From Streptomyces sp. Mut1 (GTDB lineage Bacteria; Actinomycetota; Actinomycetes; Streptomycetales; Streptomycetaceae): a stretch of DNA of 64,000 nucleotides. The stretch covers positions 1,054,001-1,118,000 of the forward strand of contig NZ_CP120997.1 of the NCBI RefSeq assembly GCF_030719295.1, written 5' to 3'. A model generated the notes under the pieces. That model saw nothing but the letters and a program-made list of their open reading frames with translations. It made no database searches and had not been told where the DNA came from. Shown here one piece after another: positions 9,184 to 22,854 of this stretch (within the stretch, counting starts at the first letter, position 1; each line of letters opens with the position of its first letter). The position numbers were made by a program, and so were the translations under genes.

Positions 9184-9507
9184 TCAGGCGGCGCTGCCGC
9201 CGAACTCGCGCTCCAGGGATGCGATCTGGTTGGAGCCAAGACCCCGGACGCGGCGGCTCTCGGAGATGCCGAGCCGCTCCATGATCTGCTTGGCACGGAC
9301 CTTGCCCACACCGGGCAGGGACTCCAGCAGGGCGGAGACCTTCATCTTGCCGATGACGTCGTTCTCCTGGCCCGACTTGATGACCTCGTGGAGGGAGGCG
9401 CCGGAGTGCTTGAGTCGATTCTTGACCTCGGCCCGCTCCCGGCGAGCCGCGGCGGCCTTTTCGAGCGCGGCTGCGCGCTGTTCAGGGGTAAGGGGCGGAA
9501 GAGCCAC
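9184..9507 (-). CDS. actinobacterial integration host factor (sIHF/mIHF)
   Basis: A nucleoid-associated DNA-binding protein of actinobacteria, unrelated to E. coli IHF. 107 aa from the GTG at 9507, with GAGGTG upstream; this matches the S. coelicolor sIHF I recall (SCO1480) almost residue for residue ([17 protein letters not shown]). The C-terminal domain carries the helix-two-turn-helix [20 protein letters not shown] followed by [15 protein letters not shown], which contact DNA in the known family. The N-terminal helix is basic and Ala-rich. Known roles in Streptomyces are chromosome condensation, sporulation septation and antibiotic production. It lies between gmk and the end of the pyr operon. 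Confidence 0.96.
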   Translation of the reverse strand: MALPPLTPEQRAAALEKAAAARRERAEVKNRLKHSGASLHEVIKSGQENDVIGKMKVSALLESLPGVGKVRAKQIMERLGISESRRVRGLGSNQIASLEREFGGSAA

Positions 9508-9615
9508 GCCTACGTCACCTCGGATGTCGATCTGTCGGATACGGACCGGTGAGGCCGCTGAATCGCCCCTCACCTGCTGAGCCGCGAACAACCCGTGCTC
9601 GTCGGCTCTCGACGG

Positions 9616-9644
9616 AGACTAGCGGCCAAGGCCGCCGGAGTCAG
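9616..9644 (-). promoter_or_regulatory. candidate sIHF promoter
   Basis: On the minus strand, CTGACT (9644-9639) and TAGTCT (9621-9616) are separated by 17 bp. The -10 element fits the Streptomyces TAnnnT pattern. It would give a leader of about 100 nt. Tentative. Confidence 0.35.
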
Positions 9645-9660
9645 CGAGAACGGACGAAAA

Positions 9661-9688
9661 GTCCTGGTCAGCCTCAGCCGACCGGGAC
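9661..9688 (-). terminator. hairpin at the end of the pyr operon
   Basis: A near-continuous stem closes on a TGAG loop, with outer pairs GTCC/GGAC and one mismatch plus one G-T wobble. It is 65 nt downstream of the pyrF stop. It could end the pyr transcript, or be an upstream site for the sIHF gene. Confidence 0.45.
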
Positions 9689-9752
9689 ATTTCCGTCATA
9701 ACACCTGAGTTTTCTGGTCAGAATTCCGTCAACACGCAGTTACGTGGCAGGG

Positions 9753-10588
9753 TCAGCGGTCCGAGACGGCCGCGCGGACCTCGTCCGCGAACCGTCCGGC
9801 GGCTTCGCGCAGCCCGGATACGGCCGGTCCGTGGCTCAGCACACCCCGGCTGACGCTGGGCACCACATTGCGCACGGCGTCGCCGAAGACGCCCGGCAGA
9901 TCCGCCGGCGTCGCCCCCTGGGCGCCGATGCCGGGGGCGAGCAGCGGACCGTTGATCGCGAGATCGACGCCCGCGTCGCCGAGCGTGGCCCCGACCACCG
10001 CGCCGACCGAGCCGAGCGGGGCGGCGCCCGCGTTCTCGGCGGCCATGTGGTCCAGCATCAGCTGGGCCAGCGGCCGGCCGTCGGCCGCCGTGGCGCGCTG
10101 CACCTCGGCGCCCTCCGGGTTGGAGGTCAGGGCGAGTACGAAGACACCCGCGCCGGAGACCGCCGCCGCGTCCAGCGCCGGGCGCAGCGAGCCGAAGCCC
10201 AGGTACGGCGAGACGGTGACCGCGTCCGAGAAGAGCGGCGAGTCCTTGTCGAGGTAGGTCGCGGCGTAGGCGCCCATGGTGGAGCCGATGTCGCCGCGCT
10301 TGGCGTCCATCAGGACCAGCGCTCCGGCCGCCCTGGCTTCCTCGACGGTCTTCTCCAGGACGGCGATGCCCTGCGAGCCGAAGCGCTCGAAGAACGCGGA
10401 CTGCGGCTTGAGCACGGCGACCCGGCCGGCCAGCGCCTCGACGACGGTCCGGGTGAAGCGCTCCAGCCCCGCGACGTCGTCGTTCAGCCCCCAGGAGGTG
10501 AGCAGGGAGGCGTGCGGGTCGATGCCGACGCAGAGCGGGCCACGGGTGTCCATGGCATGGCGCAGCCGGGCGCCGAAGGGTTCCGGGG

Positions 10589-10592
<4 letters not shown>
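9753..10592 (-). CDS. pyrF: orotidine 5'-phosphate decarboxylase
   Basis: Converts OMP to UMP, the last step of the pathway. 279 aa, the longer subfamily-2 form typical of actinobacteria. It shows CVGIDPHASLLTSWG near the N-terminus and the catalytic Lys/Asp array LMDAKRGDIGSTMGAY. Its ATG overlaps the pyrD stop by 4 nt (ATGA), implying translational coupling. It is the last gene of the operon and is followed by a hairpin. Confidence 0.95.
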
Positions 10593-11698
<1,106 letters not shown>

Positions 11699-11717
11699 CA
11701 CGGTGTCCTCATGAAGA

Positions 11718-11743
11718 GGGGGACACCGTTTCCGGTGTCCCCC
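11718..11743 (-). terminator. intercistronic hairpin between carB and pyrD
   Basis: A perfect 11-bp stem (11718-11728 with 11733-11743) with a TTTC loop sits inside the 52-nt gap between carB and pyrD. It is as strong as other terminators here but lies in the middle of the pyr operon. It may partly terminate transcription or protect the mRNA 3' end, lowering pyrD-pyrF expression. Confidence 0.6.
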
Positions 11744-11753
11744 TGGGAGCGGG

Positions 11754-15054
<3,301 letters not shown>

Positions 15055-15062
<8 letters not shown>

Positions 15063-16194
15063 GCTGGCCCTCCATCAGGGAAACGAAGCGGTCGAAGAGG
15101 TACGCGGCGTCGTGCGGGCCGGCGGCGGCCTCGGGGTGGTACTGGACGCTGAAGGCCGGCCGGTCGAGCAGCTGGAGACCCTCCACCACCTGGTCGTTCA
15201 GGCAGACGTGGGAGACCTCGGCGCGGCCGTAGGCGGTGTCGGAGACCTTGTCGAGGGGGGCGTCGACGGCGAAGCCGTGGTTGTGCGCGGTGACCTCGAC
15301 CTTGCCGGTCGAGCGGTCCTGCACGGGCTGGTTGATGCCGCGGTGGCCGTACTTCAGCTTGTACGTGCCGAAGCCGAGCGCGCGGCCCAGGATCTGGTTA
15401 CCGAAGCAGATGCCGAAGAGCGGGGTCCCGCGTTCCAGGACGCCCCGCATGACGGAGACGGGGTGGTCGGCGGTGGAGGGGTCGCCGGGGCCGTTGGAGA
15501 AGAAGACGCCGTCGGGCCGGACCGCGTACACCTCCTCCAGCGTCGCGGTGGCGGGCAGGACGTGCACCTCGATGCCGCGCTCGGCCATCCGGTGCGGGGT
15601 CATGCCCTTGATGCCGAGGTCGATCGCGGCGACGGTGAACTTCTTGGTGCCGATCGCGGGGACGACGTAGGGCTCCTTGGTGGCGACCTCGGCGGACAGG
15701 TCGGCGCCCGTCATCTCGGGGGCCTGCTGGACGCGGGCGAGCATCGTGGCGTCGTCGGTGACCGCGTCGCCGGAGAAGATGCCGACGCGCATGGCGCCGC
15801 GCTCGCGCAGGTGGCGGGTGAGGGCGCGGGTGTCGACGCCGCTGATGCCGACGACGCCCTGGTTCGCGAGCTCCTCGTCCAGCGAGCGCCGGGAGCGCCA
15901 GTTGGAGGGGGTACGGGCGGGGTCGCGCACGACGTAGCCGGCGACCCAGATGCGCCGGGACTCGGGGTCCTCGTCGTTGACGCCGGTGTTGCCGACGTGC
16001 GGGGCGGTCATCACGACGACCTGGCGGTGGTACGAGGGGTCGGTCAGCGTCTCCTGGTAGCCGGTCATGCCGGTGGAGAAGACCGCCTCGCCGAAGGTCT
16101 CCCCCACAGCCCCGTAGGCGCGGCCGCGGAAGGCGCGGCCGTCCTCCAGGACGAGTACGGCGGGAACCTGGGCTCCCCGGGTGGAGGTCGTCAT
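15055..16194 (-). CDS. carA: carbamoyl-phosphate synthase small (glutaminase) subunit
   Basis: Hydrolyses glutamine to feed ammonia to CarB. 379 aa from the ATG at 16194. The N-terminal small-subunit domain starts [17 protein letters not shown]. The C-terminal class I glutamine amidotransferase has the nucleophile elbow [16 protein letters not shown] (Cys) and the His/Glu pair in [13 protein letters not shown]. The start overlaps the stop of the upstream PH-like gene by 4 nt (ATGA), and the end overlaps carB by 8 nt, so the three are translationally coupled. Confidence 0.97.
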
Positions 16195-16766
16195 CGTGCG
16201 ATGCCTTCCGTAGTGCTGGTGAGGTGGTTGACGGCTTCGACCCAGGCGGGGTGCTCGGCCGAGTGGTCGGAGCGGAATCCGGAGTCGATCAGCTGGTCGC
16301 CGAGCGCCCAGGTGATGACGAGGAGGCCGCCCTCGGGCAGGACCTTGCCCGCCAGTGCCTTGTCGGTGCGGGCGCCGCGCAGGTCGGCGGCCGGGACGAA
16401 GAAGTCCGCCGCGCCGGGCCGTACGACGTCGAGGCCCTCGGCGGTCAGGGTCAGCTCGACGCGGCTGCGGGTGCCGAGGCCGTGGGCGACGATCCGGTCG
16501 AGCCACTGCCCGGCCGTGGTCGACGCGTGGTAGCGGCCGGTGAGACCGAGCAGCTTCTCGCCGTCCGCGTAGCCCTCGGGGGTGGTCGCGAGAGGGGGCA
16601 GGTCCGACTGGAGGTTCCCGCGCCACTTCCATCCCTGGCGCATCAGCCAGTAGACGAACACGACGAGGACGACGAGTCCGATCACCCAGCTGATGCGGGC
16701 GGACCAGTCGGTCACCTCCGCCGACTTCTGCTCGGCGGCCAGTTGGTACAGGGTCTGTGTAGTCAC
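16191..16766 (-). CDS. PH-like-domain membrane protein of the pyr operon
   Basis: Function unknown. 191 aa from the GTG at 16766. One transmembrane helix at about residues 26-43 ([18 protein letters not shown]), a basic patch (RQGWKWRGN), then a soluble domain of about 140 residues with beta-rich segments ([47 protein letters not shown]) resembling the bacterial PH-like fold. It is sandwiched between pyrC and carA, overlapping each by 4 nt. M. tuberculosis, to my memory, also has a membrane/export-type gene at the same place (Rv1382), so the position is conserved in actinobacteria. That argues for a role tied to pyrimidine synthesis, perhaps membrane anchoring of the enzymes; this is inference. 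Confidence 0.8.
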   Translation of the reverse strand: MTTQTLYQLAAEQKSAEVTDWSARISWVIGLVVLVVFVYWLMRQGWKWRGNLQSDLPPLATTPEGYADGEKLLGLTGRYHASTTAGQWLDRIVAHGLGTRSRVELTLTAEGLDVVRPGAADFFVPAADLRGARTDKALAGKVLPEGGLLVITWALGDQLIDSGFRSDHSAEHPAWVEAVNHLTSTTEGIAR

Positions 16767-18049
16767 GCGAGCTTCCCGTCGACGACCGTGGCACGGCCCC
16801 GCAGGAAGGTGTGGGTCACTCGGCCCGGCAGCTCGCGCCCCTCGTACGGGGTGTTGCGGCTGCGGGAGGCGAATCCCGCGGGGTCCACGGCTCCACGGTA
16901 TGCCGGATCGACCAGGGTGAGGTTGGCAGGCTCACCCGCCGAGACGGGGCGGCCGTGTCCTTCGAGCCGTCCGATGGCCGCGGGCCGCGACGACATGCGG
17001 TCGGCGACGCCGGCCCAGTCGAGCAGCCCGGTCTCGACCATCGTCTGCTGGACGACGGAGAGCGCGGTCTCCAGGCCCACCATGCCCATGGCGGCCGCGG
17101 CCCACTCGCAGTCCTTGTCCTCGTGCGGGTGCGGGGCGTGGTCGGTGGCGACGCAGTCGATGGTGCCGTCGGCGAGTGCCTCGCGCAGGGCCTGTACGTC
17201 GGCCTCGGTGCGCAGCGGCGGGTTCACCTTGTAGACGGGGTTGTAGGAGCGGACCAGCTCGTCGGTGAGCAGGAGGTGGTGCGGGGTGACCTCGGCGGTG
17301 ACGTTCCACCCCTTGGACTTGGCCCAGCGCACGATCTCGACGGAGCCGGCGGTCGACAGGTGGCAGATGTGCACCCGGGAGCCGACGTGGGCGGCGAGCA
17401 GCACGTCGCGGGCGATGATCGACTCCTCGGCGACGGCGGGCCAGCCGCCGAGGCCCAGCTCGGCCGAGACGATGCCCTCGTTCATCTGGGCGCCCTCGGT
17501 GAGGCGGGGTTCCTGGGCGTGCTGGGCGACGACCCCGTCGAACGCCTTCACGTACTCCAGGGCGCGGCGCATGATGACCGCGTCGTCCACGCACTTGCCG
17601 TCGTCGGAGAAGACCCGCACGCCGGCCGCGGAGTCGTGCATGGCGCCCAGCTCGGCGAGCTGCTTGCCCTCCAGGCCGACGGTGACGGCGCCGATGGGCT
17701 GCACGTCGCAGTAGCCGGACTCCTTGCCGAGCCGCCAGACCTGCTCCACGACGCCGGCGGTGTCGGCGACCGGGAAGGTGTTGGCCATGGCGTGCACGGC
17801 GGTGAAGCCACCGACCGCGGCGGCCTTGGTGCCGGTGAGGACGGTCTCGGAGTCCTCGCGGCCGGGCTCGCGCAGGTGGGTGTGGAGGTCGACCAGGCCG
17901 GGCAGCAGGACCTGGCCCGCCGCCTCGATCACGGTGGCGTCTCCCGCGTCCAGCCCGGTACCGACCGCGGCGATGGTCTCGCCGTCGATGAGGACGTCCT
18001 GCGGGTCGCCGCCGAGCACCTTCGCACCGCGGATAAGGATCTTGCTCAT
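16763..18049 (-). CDS. pyrC: dihydroorotase
   Basis: Cyclises carbamoyl-aspartate to dihydroorotate. 428 aa from the ATG at 18049, the length of type I dihydroorotases. Zinc-binding motifs: [12 protein letters not shown] (HxH), the later His in VAQHAQEP and [11 protein letters not shown], and the catalytic Asp in CVATDHAPH. It starts 2 nt after the pyrB stop and overlaps the PH-like gene by 4 nt at its 3' end. Confidence 0.97.
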   Translation of the reverse strand: MSKILIRGAKVLGGDPQDVLIDGETIAAVGTGLDAGDATVIEAAGQVLLPGLVDLHTHLREPGREDSETVLTGTKAAAVGGFTAVHAMANTFPVADTAGVVEQVWRLGKESGYCDVQPIGAVTVGLEGKQLAELGAMHDSAAGVRVFSDDGKCVDDAVIMRRALEYVKAFDGVVAQHAQEPRLTEGAQMNEGIVSAELGLGGWPAVAEESIIARDVLLAAHVGSRVHICHLSTAGSVEIVRWAKSKGWNVTAEVTPHHLLLTDELVRSYNPVYKVNPPLRTEADVQALREALADGTIDCVATDHAPHPHEDKDCEWAAAAMGMVGLETALSVVQQTMVETGLLDWAGVADRMSSRPAAIGRLEGHGRPVSAGEPANLTLVDPAYRGAVDPAGFASRSRNTPYEGRELPGRVTHTFLRGRATVVDGKLA

Positions 18050-18051
18050 GG

Positions 18052-19041
18052 TTACTTGTTCTCCTCGGTACGGGCGGCGGGGGTGGAGGGGGCGGCCGAC
18101 TCGTAGCCGCCGAGCAGCAGGTAGAGCACGGCCATGCGGATGGAGACGCCGTTGGCGACCTGCTCCACGACCGTGCAGCGGTCGGAGTCGGCGACCTCGG
18201 CGGTGATCTCCATGCCGCGGACCATCGGGCCGGGGTGCATGACGACGGCGTGCTCGGGCATCTTCGCCATGCGCTCGCCGTCCAGGCCGTAGCGGCGGGA
18301 GTACTCGCGCTCGGTCGGGAAGTAGGCGGCGTTCATCCGCTCGCGCTGCACACGCAGCATCATCACAGCGTCGGAGTCCGGCAGCACGTCGTCCAGGCTG
18401 TAGCTGATGTCGCAGGGCCACCGCTCGACGCCGACCGGGACCAGGGTGGGCGGGGCGACCAGGGTGACGTGGGCGCCGAGCGTGTTCAGCAGGTGGACGT
18501 TGGAGCGGGCGACCCGGCTGTGCAGGATGTCGCCGACGATGGTGATGCGGCGCCCTTCGAGGTCCTTGCCGAGTCCGGCGTCCGGCCCGACGAGCCTGCG
18601 GCGCATCGTGAAGGCGTCCAGGAGGGCCTGGGTGGGGTGCTCGTGGGTGCCGTCGCCCGCGTTGACGACGGCGCCGTCGATCCAGCCCGAGGTGGCCAGC
18701 CGGTAGGGGGCTCCGGAGGCGCCGTGGCGGATGACGACGGCGTCGGCGCCCATTGCCTCCAGGGTCAGCGCGGTGTCCTTGAGCGACTCGCCCTTGGAGA
18801 CGGACGAGCCCTTCGCGGAGAAGTTGATGACGTCGGCGGAGAGCCGCTTGGCGGCCGCCTCGAAGGAGATGCGGGTGCGCGTCGAGTCCTCGAAGAAGAG
18901 GTTGACGACGGTACGGCCGCGCAGGGTCGGGAGCTTCTTGATCGGCCGGTCCGCGACCCTGGCCATCTCCTCGGCGGTGTCGAGGATCAGGACGGCGTCG
19001 TCGCGGGTGAGGTCGGCGGCCGAGATGAGGTGACGCTTCAT
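18052..19041 (-). CDS. pyrB: aspartate carbamoyltransferase catalytic subunit
   Basis: Joins carbamoyl phosphate and aspartate, the committed step of pyrimidine synthesis. 329 aa. Motifs: [13 protein letters not shown] (carbamoyl-phosphate site, STRT), [13 protein letters not shown] and [13 protein letters not shown]. The ATG at 19041 ([15 protein letters not shown]) is chosen because homologs begin there and a GGAG precedes it; an in-frame ATG lies 36 nt upstream. No pyrI regulatory subunit is present, as expected for this group. The gap to pyrR is 86 nt. Confidence 0.97.
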   Translation of the reverse strand: MKRHLISAADLTRDDAVLILDTAEEMARVADRPIKKLPTLRGRTVVNLFFEDSTRTRISFEAAAKRLSADVINFSAKGSSVSKGESLKDTALTLEAMGADAVVIRHGASGAPYRLATSGWIDGAVVNAGDGTHEHPTQALLDAFTMRRRLVGPDAGLGKDLEGRRITIVGDILHSRVARSNVHLLNTLGAHVTLVAPPTLVPVGVERWPCDISYSLDDVLPDSDAVMMLRVQRERMNAAYFPTEREYSRRYGLDGERMAKMPEHAVVMHPGPMVRGMEITAEVADSDRCTVVEQVANGVSIRMAVLYLLLGGYESAAPSTPAARTEENK

Positions 19042-19127
19042 CTGGGTGTTCTCCGGGTGGCTGGAGTTTTCAGGCATGCGGGCGCGCGGAAGCCGCCGTA
19101 CGGCGGACTGGCCGTACGGGCGGGAAG

Positions 19128-19748
<621 letters not shown>

Positions 19749-19843
19749 CCTTAAAGGACGTCGAAATTGCACTACCGACATTACCAGGGCCCGCGCCGGT
19801 CCCTCTCCCCGCCCCGGGAGAAGCCGGTACGGACCATCTCAGC

Positions 19844-19873
19844 TTGACGCACCCAAGTAACGCTGCGTAACCT
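19844..19873 (+). promoter_or_regulatory. candidate bldD promoter
   Basis: TTGACG (19844-19849) and TAACCT (19868-19873) with an 18-bp spacer, giving a leader of about 50 nt. The -10 element overlaps the BldD box. Confidence 0.6.
19857..19871. promoter_or_regulatory. BldD box (autoregulatory operator)
   Basis: GTAACGCTGCGTAAC is an exact match to the published BldD consensus nTnACnC(A/T)GnGTnAn and is a near-perfect palindrome. It covers the promoter spacer and the first bases of the -10 element of bldD. BldD is known to repress its own gene, so this is very likely its operator. A second, imperfect palindrome (TAAC-CTCACAGTGAG-TTA) follows at 19868-19885 and may bind another dimer. Confidence 0.8.
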
Positions 19874-19932
19874 CACAGTGAGTTACCAGCCACGCGGCCC
19901 AGCCGCGAACGTTCCAGCGTCCGGGGAGCCTT

Positions 19933-20433
19933 ATGTCCAGCGAATACGCAAAACAGCTCGGGGCCAAGCTCCGTGCCATCCGCACCCAGCAGGGCCTCTC
20001 CCTCCACGGCGTGGAGGAGAAGTCCCAGGGCCGCTGGAAGGCCGTCGTGGTCGGTTCGTACGAGCGCGGCGACCGTGCCGTGACCGTGCAGCGCCTTGCC
20101 GAGCTGGCGGACTTCTACGGCGTCCCGGTCCAGGAGCTCCTGCCGGGCACGACGCCCGGCGGTGCCGCCGAGCCGCCGCCGAAGCTCGTCCTGCAGTTGG
20201 AGCGCCTGGCCCACGTGCCGCCGGAGAAGGCCGGTCCTCTCCAGCGTTACGCGGCGACGATCCAGAGCCAGCGCGGCGACTACAACGGCAAGGTGCTCTC
20301 GATCCGCCAGGACGACCTGCGCACGCTTGCCGTGATCTACGACCAGTCGCCGTCCGTGCTCACGGAGCAGCTGATCAGCTGGGGCGTGCTGGACGCGGAC
20401 GCGCGCCGCGCCGTCGCCCACGACGAGGGCTGA
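19933..20433 (+). CDS. bldD: BldD, cyclic-di-GMP-responsive master developmental regulator
   Basis: Represses sporulation genes during vegetative growth when dimerised by tetrameric cyclic-di-GMP. 166 aa. The N-terminal XRE-type helix-turn-helix spans about residues 8-70 (LGAKLRAIRTQQGLSLHGVEEKS, then VVVGSYERGDRAVTVQRLAELADFYGV). The C-terminal domain carries the c-di-GMP signature RGD-x8-RQDD at residues 114-116 and 125-128, at the numbering known for S. coelicolor. GGGGAG lies 4 nt before the ATG. It is monocistronic, divergent from the pyr operon, convergent with nusB and preceded by its own operator. Confidence 0.98.
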   Translation: MSSEYAKQLGAKLRAIRTQQGLSLHGVEEKSQGRWKAVVVGSYERGDRAVTVQRLAELADFYGVPVQELLPGTTPGGAAEPPPKLVLQLERLAHVPPEKAGPLQRYAATIQSQRGDYNGKVLSIRQDDLRTLAVIYDQSPSVLTEQLISWGVLDADARRAVAHDEG

Positions 20434-20545
20434 CCGGCCCCCGCAGAAACGTGCCGCCGGGTCCGGCGGGGTTCCCCTCGGGGCGCCCCTCCGGGCCCGG
20501 CGTTCGTATGCCCGGAGCCGTGTGGGCGGATGGGCCCGGACATGC

Positions 20546-20581
20546 CGAAGGGCCCACGGCTCTGCGGCCATGGGCCCTTCG
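20546..20581. terminator. bidirectional terminator between bldD and nusB
   Basis: An 11-bp perfect stem (20546-20556 with 20571-20581) with a further GGC/GCC pairing inside, midway between two convergent genes. Confidence 0.75.
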
Positions 20582-20603
20582 TCGGCGGAACGCCGCCGGG
20601 GGC

Positions 20604-21035
20604 TCAGCTCTCCCGGCGGAGGTTCGGCTTGAGGTCCTTGAAACGGGCCAGCAGGCCGTTCACGAAGGACGGGGAGTCGTCGGTCGAGAACTCCTTGGCG
20701 ATCTGCACCGCCTCGTCGATCACCACCGCGTCCGGGGTCGCATCCACCCAGATCAGCTCGTACGCACCGAGCCGCAGGATGTTCCGGTCGACGACCGGCA
20801 TGCGGTCGAGCTCCCAGTCCACGGCGTAGGTGACGATGAGGTCGTCGATCCGGTCCGCGTACTGCGCGTACCCCTCGACGAGCTCCATCGTGTACTCGGT
20901 GACCGGAGGCTGACGGGTGTCGGACCGCGAGTGCCGTACCCAGTCCGCGAGGACCGTCTGCACGGACTCGCCGCGCTGGTCGGCCTCGAAGAGGATCTGG
21001 AAGGCGCGCTTGCGGGCCGTGTTCCGGGCAGCCAC
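20604..21035 (-). CDS. nusB: transcription antitermination factor NusB
   Basis: Binds BoxA RNA with S10 (NusE) to promote rRNA antitermination. 143 aa from the GTG at 21035, 2 nt after the efp stop (TAACCGTG). It has the all-helical NusB core: ARKRAFQILFEADQRGES, then WELDRMPVVDRNILRLGAYELIW and DEAVQIAKEFSTDDSPSFVNGLL. The efp-nusB pair is common in bacteria. Confidence 0.96.
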   Translation of the reverse strand: MAARNTARKRAFQILFEADQRGESVQTVLADWVRHSRSDTRQPPVTEYTMELVEGYAQYADRIDDLIVTYAVDWELDRMPVVDRNILRLGAYELIWVDATPDAVVIDEAVQIAKEFSTDDSPSFVNGLLARFKDLKPNLRRES

Positions 21036-21037
21036 GG

Positions 21038-21604
21038 TTAGCTGTTCACCCGGCCGAGGTAGTCGCCGGAGCGGGTGTCGACCTTGATCTTCTCGCCCGT
21101 GCTGATGAACAGCGGGACGCCGATCTCGTAACCGGTCTCCAGGGTGGCGGGCTTGGTGCCACCGGTGGAGCGGTCGCCCTGGACGCCCGGGTCCGTGTGC
21201 TGGATGGTCAGCTCGACGGCGGCCGGCAGCTCGACGTAGAGCACCTCGCCCTCGTGCTGGGCGACGGAGGCGGTGAAGCCCTCGATCAGGAAGTTGGCGG
21301 CGTTGCCGACAGCCTTGCGGTCGACCATGAGCTGGTCGTACGTGTCCATGTCCATGAAGACGAAGTACTCGCCGTCCATGTACGAGAACTGCATGTCGCG
21401 CCGGTCGACGGTGGCCGTCTCGACCTTCACGCCGGCGTTGAACGTCTTGTCGACGACCTTGCCGGACAGCACGTTCTTGAGCTTGGTGCGCACGAAAGCC
21501 GGGCCCTTGCCGGGCTTGACGTGCTGGAACTCGACGACGGACCAGAGCTGGCCTCCGTCGAGCTTGAGCACCATGCCGTTCTTGAGGTCGTTCGTGGAAG
21601 CCAC
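21038..21604 (-). CDS. efp: translation elongation factor P
   Basis: Relieves ribosome stalling at polyproline stretches. 188 aa, all three OB-like domains present. Start GTG at 21604 with AGGAG upstream. The tip loop of domain I reads [14 protein letters not shown], with the Lys that some bacteria modify; no EpmA, YmfI or EarP homolog is in the window. It lies between an M24 peptidase-like gene and nusB, an arrangement widely conserved in Gram-positives. Confidence 0.97.
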   Translation of the reverse strand: MASTNDLKNGMVLKLDGGQLWSVVEFQHVKPGKGPAFVRTKLKNVLSGKVVDKTFNAGVKVETATVDRRDMQFSYMDGEYFVFMDMDTYDQLMVDRKAVGNAANFLIEGFTASVAQHEGEVLYVELPAAVELTIQHTDPGVQGDRSTGGTKPATLETGYEIGVPLFISTGEKIKVDTRSGDYLGRVNS

Positions 21605-21654
21605 GGTTGCGGAATCTCCTGGACTGAAGCTGGTGGAACGACCGAGGACGCGCG

Positions 21655-22761
21655 CTAGAGCGCGAGCAGCTCCTTGGTCGTAATGGTGAGTAGCTCGGGT
21701 CCGCCGTCCGCCTCGGGGCGCACGACGAGCGTGTCATCGATCCGGACTCCGCCCCGGCCCGGGAGGTGGACCCCCGGTTCGACGGTGACCGGCACACAAG
21801 CGTCCAGTTTACCCATGGCATCGGGTGCCAGCTGCGGGTCCTCGTCGATTTCGAGCCCCACCCCATGGCCCGTCCAGGGTGCGAGGCCCTCACCGTGCCC
21901 CGCCGAGTCCAGGAGATGGCGGGCCGCGCGGTCCACGTCGCGGTACTCGGCTCCGGGCACCAGAGCCTCGCGGCCGGCCCTCTGAGCGGCGAAAACCAGG
22001 TCGTAGAGCTCGATCTGCCAGTCGGCCGGGGCCGTTCCGATGACGAAGGTGCGGCCGATCTCGCAGCGGTAGCCGCGGTAGTTCGCGCCGAGTCGGACGG
22101 AGAGGAAATCTCCTTCCTCCACACGCCGGTCCGAGGGCCTGTGACGGCCCAGACCGGAGTGCGGGCCGGTGGCGACGGAGGTCGCGAAGGCGGGGCCGTC
22201 GGCGCCGTGGTCCACCAGCCGGCGCTCCAGTTCCAGCGCCAGGTGCCGTTCGGTGCGGCCGACGAGGATCGATTCGAGGAGTTCACCGAGTGCCTGGTCG
22301 GTGATCTCGGCGGCGATCCGCAGGCAGCCGATCTCCTCCTCGTCCTTGACGATGCGCAACTGCTCGACGGTGACGCCGAGATCGGCCAGCCGGAGCCTGG
22401 GCGCGACCGAGGCCATGGCCCGGTGCCGCGAGACCGTCAGATCGTGCTCCTCGACGGCCAGGGACTCCGCGCTGCCCGCCGCGGCCAGGTCCGCCGCGGC
22501 GACCACCGGATCGCCGCCGGCCACCGGCAGCAGGTCCACCCGCAGGTGTTCGTCGGGGCGCCCGTCGGCCGGGTCGCCGGTCGGGGGGCGGGGGCAGAGC
22601 AGGACGTCCTCGCCGGGGCCGAGCAGCAGCACGGCGCCCGGGGGCGCCCCGCCGGCCAGGTAACGGACGTTGGCGGGGCGGGAGACCAGGGCGGCCGCGG
22701 ATCCGACTGCGGCGCACCGGTCGCGGAGCAGTCCGCGTCGGACGGCGTACACCTCTGACAT
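21655..22761 (-). CDS. M24-family (aminopeptidase P-like) protein with altered metal ligands
   Basis: 368 aa with the usual two-domain layout: an N-terminal creatinase-like domain (about 1-130) and a C-terminal pita-bread domain. Position upstream of efp is typical for Xaa-Pro aminopeptidase. The five metal ligands of the family (D, D, H, E, E) are only partly kept. The VxLDxG Asp is Arg here ([13 protein letters not shown]), the SDxTRT Asp is Glu (RCEIGRTF), and the RIEDT Glu is Asp (GVRIDDT). His (TGHGVGLEI) and Glu (TVEPGV) remain, but the second His of HGxGxxxHE is Asp (LEIDEDP). It may be inactive or use a different chemistry. I therefore give no gene symbol. Confidence 0.85.
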   Translation of the reverse strand: MSEVYAVRRGLLRDRCAAVGSAAALVSRPANVRYLAGGAPPGAVLLLGPGEDVLLCPRPPTGDPADGRPDEHLRVDLLPVAGGDPVVAAADLAAAGSAESLAVEEHDLTVSRHRAMASVAPRLRLADLGVTVEQLRIVKDEEEIGCLRIAAEITDQALGELLESILVGRTERHLALELERRLVDHGADGPAFATSVATGPHSGLGRHRPSDRRVEEGDFLSVRLGANYRGYRCEIGRTFVIGTAPADWQIELYDLVFAAQRAGREALVPGAEYRDVDRAARHLLDSAGHGEGLAPWTGHGVGLEIDEDPQLAPDAMGKLDACVPVTVEPGVHLPGRGGVRIDDTLVVRPEADGGPELLTITTKELLAL

Positions 22762-22854
22762 GCGTCGAGCGTACGAGCGCGGGGCGCGGCCCGCCCGGTC
22801 AGCGCATCCGACCGGGGGTCGGGCGGCCGTGGGCGGGCCGGTGGGTCCGCGGTC

